Of a DNA stretch of 6,406 nt, positions 5,732-6,406 are shown piece after piece. Position 1 is the stretch's first letter; the number at the start of each line of letters is the position of its first letter. Source of the DNA: Armatimonadota bacterium (GTDB taxonomy: Bacteria > Armatimonadota > Zipacnadia > Zipacnadales > UBA11051); assembly GCA_003542955.1 (NCBI GenBank), contig DPJP01000244.1, positions 63,735 through 70,140 of the forward strand, read 5' to 3'. The position numbers were made by a program, and so were the translations under genes. The notes under the pieces were generated by a model. That model saw only the letters and a list, made by a program, of their open reading frames with translations. It did no database searches and was not told where the DNA came from.

Positions 5732-6406
5732 ATGCACAACCCGAAATGGTGCATCTTCTTCGACTTCCACACCATGCCCGCGTGCCCCGATGTCGGCAAG
5801 GGCTTTGACTTCGACGCCATCGCCGGCCATCTGGCGGACTGCGGCGTCGACTACATGGTCTTCCCAGCCCGCTGCAACCTCGGCACCGCCTACTACAACA
5901 CGAAGGTCGGCATCCGCCACCCTGCCCTTGAGTATGACCTTATCGAGAAGCTCGCCGAGGCTTGCCAGAAGCGCGACATCGCCCTCACGACCTATATCAA
6001 CACAGGCCTGAGCCACGAGGAGGCGCTGCTCAACCGCGGCTGGTGCGTGCTCACCGAGGAGGGCTACACCTACCGCCCCGAGCGCCTGAGCCACTTCTTC
6101 CGCCAGATGTGCTACAACACCGAGTACACCGATCACATCGAGGAAATGGTCCGCGAGATCGTCTCCGGCTATCCCGTGGCGGGACTCTTCTTCGACTGCA
6201 TGCACACCGCCCCGTGCGTGGGCGTCGAGTGCATCCGCGAGATGAAGGAGCTTGGCGTCGACTGGCAGGACCCTGAGCAGATCAATGACTACAACTACAT
6301 GAAGATCGTCCGCTTCGGGAAGCGCATGTGTGATGCCGCCAAAGAGATCAACCCCGACCTGCTGCTCTACTGCAACGGCATCGACTACGAGGCCCAGCAT
6401 GAGATG
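5732..6406 (+). CDS. GHL6-like putative glycosyl hydrolase (N-terminal 225 residues; 3' end outside window)
   Basis: The frame is open from the ATG to the window edge (exactly 225 codons), so the gene is truncated by the window. The order of motifs fits the hypothetical glycosyl hydrolase 6 type of TIM-barrel, related to GH29-like enzymes: FFDFHTMP (9-16), FDFDAIAGHLADCGVDYMV (25-43), a barrel strand FPARCNLGTAYYNTKVGIRHP (44-64), YDLIEKLAEACQKRDIALTTY (68-88), MCYNTEYTDHIEEMVREI (126-143), and GLFFDCMH (151-158). Asp155 in FFDCMH is a candidate nucleophile, by analogy only. The visible part is rich in Cys, with C156, C162 and C167 clustered after the Asp. There is no signal peptide. A complete member would usually be several hundred residues longer, with more C-terminal domains. 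It is divergent from the M24-deacetylase-ASRT unit and probably belongs to the same carbohydrate locus. The family call is moderately sure; the substrate is unknown. Confidence 0.75.
   Translation, partial: MHNPKWCIFFDFHTMPACPDVGKGFDFDAIAGHLADCGVDYMVFPARCNLGTAYYNTKVGIRHPALEYDLIEKLAEACQKRDIALTTYINTGLSHEEALLNRGWCVLTEEGYTYRPERLSHFFRQMCYNTEYTDHIEEMVREIVSGYPVAGLFFDCMHTAPCVGVECIREMKELGVDWQDPEQINDYNYMKIVRFGKRMCDAAKEINPDLLLYCNGIDYEAQHEM

Noticed and set aside
5612..6400. A 262-codon minus-strand open frame opposite the GHL6-like gene
   Set aside because: Its hydrophobic, Val/Leu/Ala-rich sequence is what the complement of a GC-rich coding frame gives; the plus strand has a good ribosome binding site and family motifs.

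Overview
The window carries about five complete or nearly complete genes on the minus strand and one divergent gene on the plus strand. It is GC-rich (clearly above 60% by eye), tightly packed, and every gene has a recognisable GGAGG-type ribosome binding site. The families present (a GH20-like TIM-barrel protein with a Cys-x2-Cys motif, a GHL6-like glycosyl hydrolase, an M24/creatinase-fold protein, a stand-alone ASRT-type domain and a TIR protein) are typical of large genomes of uncultivated, carbohydrate-degrading bacteria such as Armatimonadota, Hydrogenedentota or Planctomycetota-like lineages. That placement is an inference from gene content and is weak.

Layout in minus-strand transcription order (right to left): an M24/creatinase-fold protein (5494-4322); 10 nt later a NodB-type polysaccharide deacetylase (4311-3427); 24 nt later a small protein of the Anabaena sensory rhodopsin transducer (ASRT) family (3402-3025); a very strong GC hairpin 27 nt after its stop (2968-2997); a GH20-like putative glycoside hydrolase (2914-638); a second strong hairpin 28 nt after that stop (580-609); and the start of a TIR-domain protein (487 to beyond position 1). 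To the right, a 237-nt divergent intergenic region separates the M24 gene from a plus-strand GHL6-like glycosyl hydrolase (5732 to beyond 6406).

The first three minus-strand genes look like one co-transcribed unit. The NodB ribosome binding site overlaps the M24 stop codon. The GH gene may be read through from that unit or be separate, because the 110-nt gap holds the hairpin but no convincing promoter. None of the gene starts encodes a signal peptide, so the two glycosidase-like proteins, the deacetylase and the M24 protein all appear cytoplasmic. A working hypothesis is an intracellular pathway that processes an amidated or acylated sugar: the ASRT protein binds a sugar-like ligand, the deacetylase removes an acyl group, the creatinase-like enzyme cleaves a C-N bond, and the glycosidases split the glycoside. 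No transporter or regulator lies in the window, so the substrate cannot be named. The TIR gene is probably functionally separate, possibly a defence gene.

The most interesting points are the M24 protein with a creatinase-like, metal-ligand-depleted active site, the ASRT protein inside a carbohydrate operon with no rhodopsin nearby, and the two equally spaced hairpins that lack U-tracts. No RNA gene, CRISPR array, insertion sequence or pseudogene was seen.
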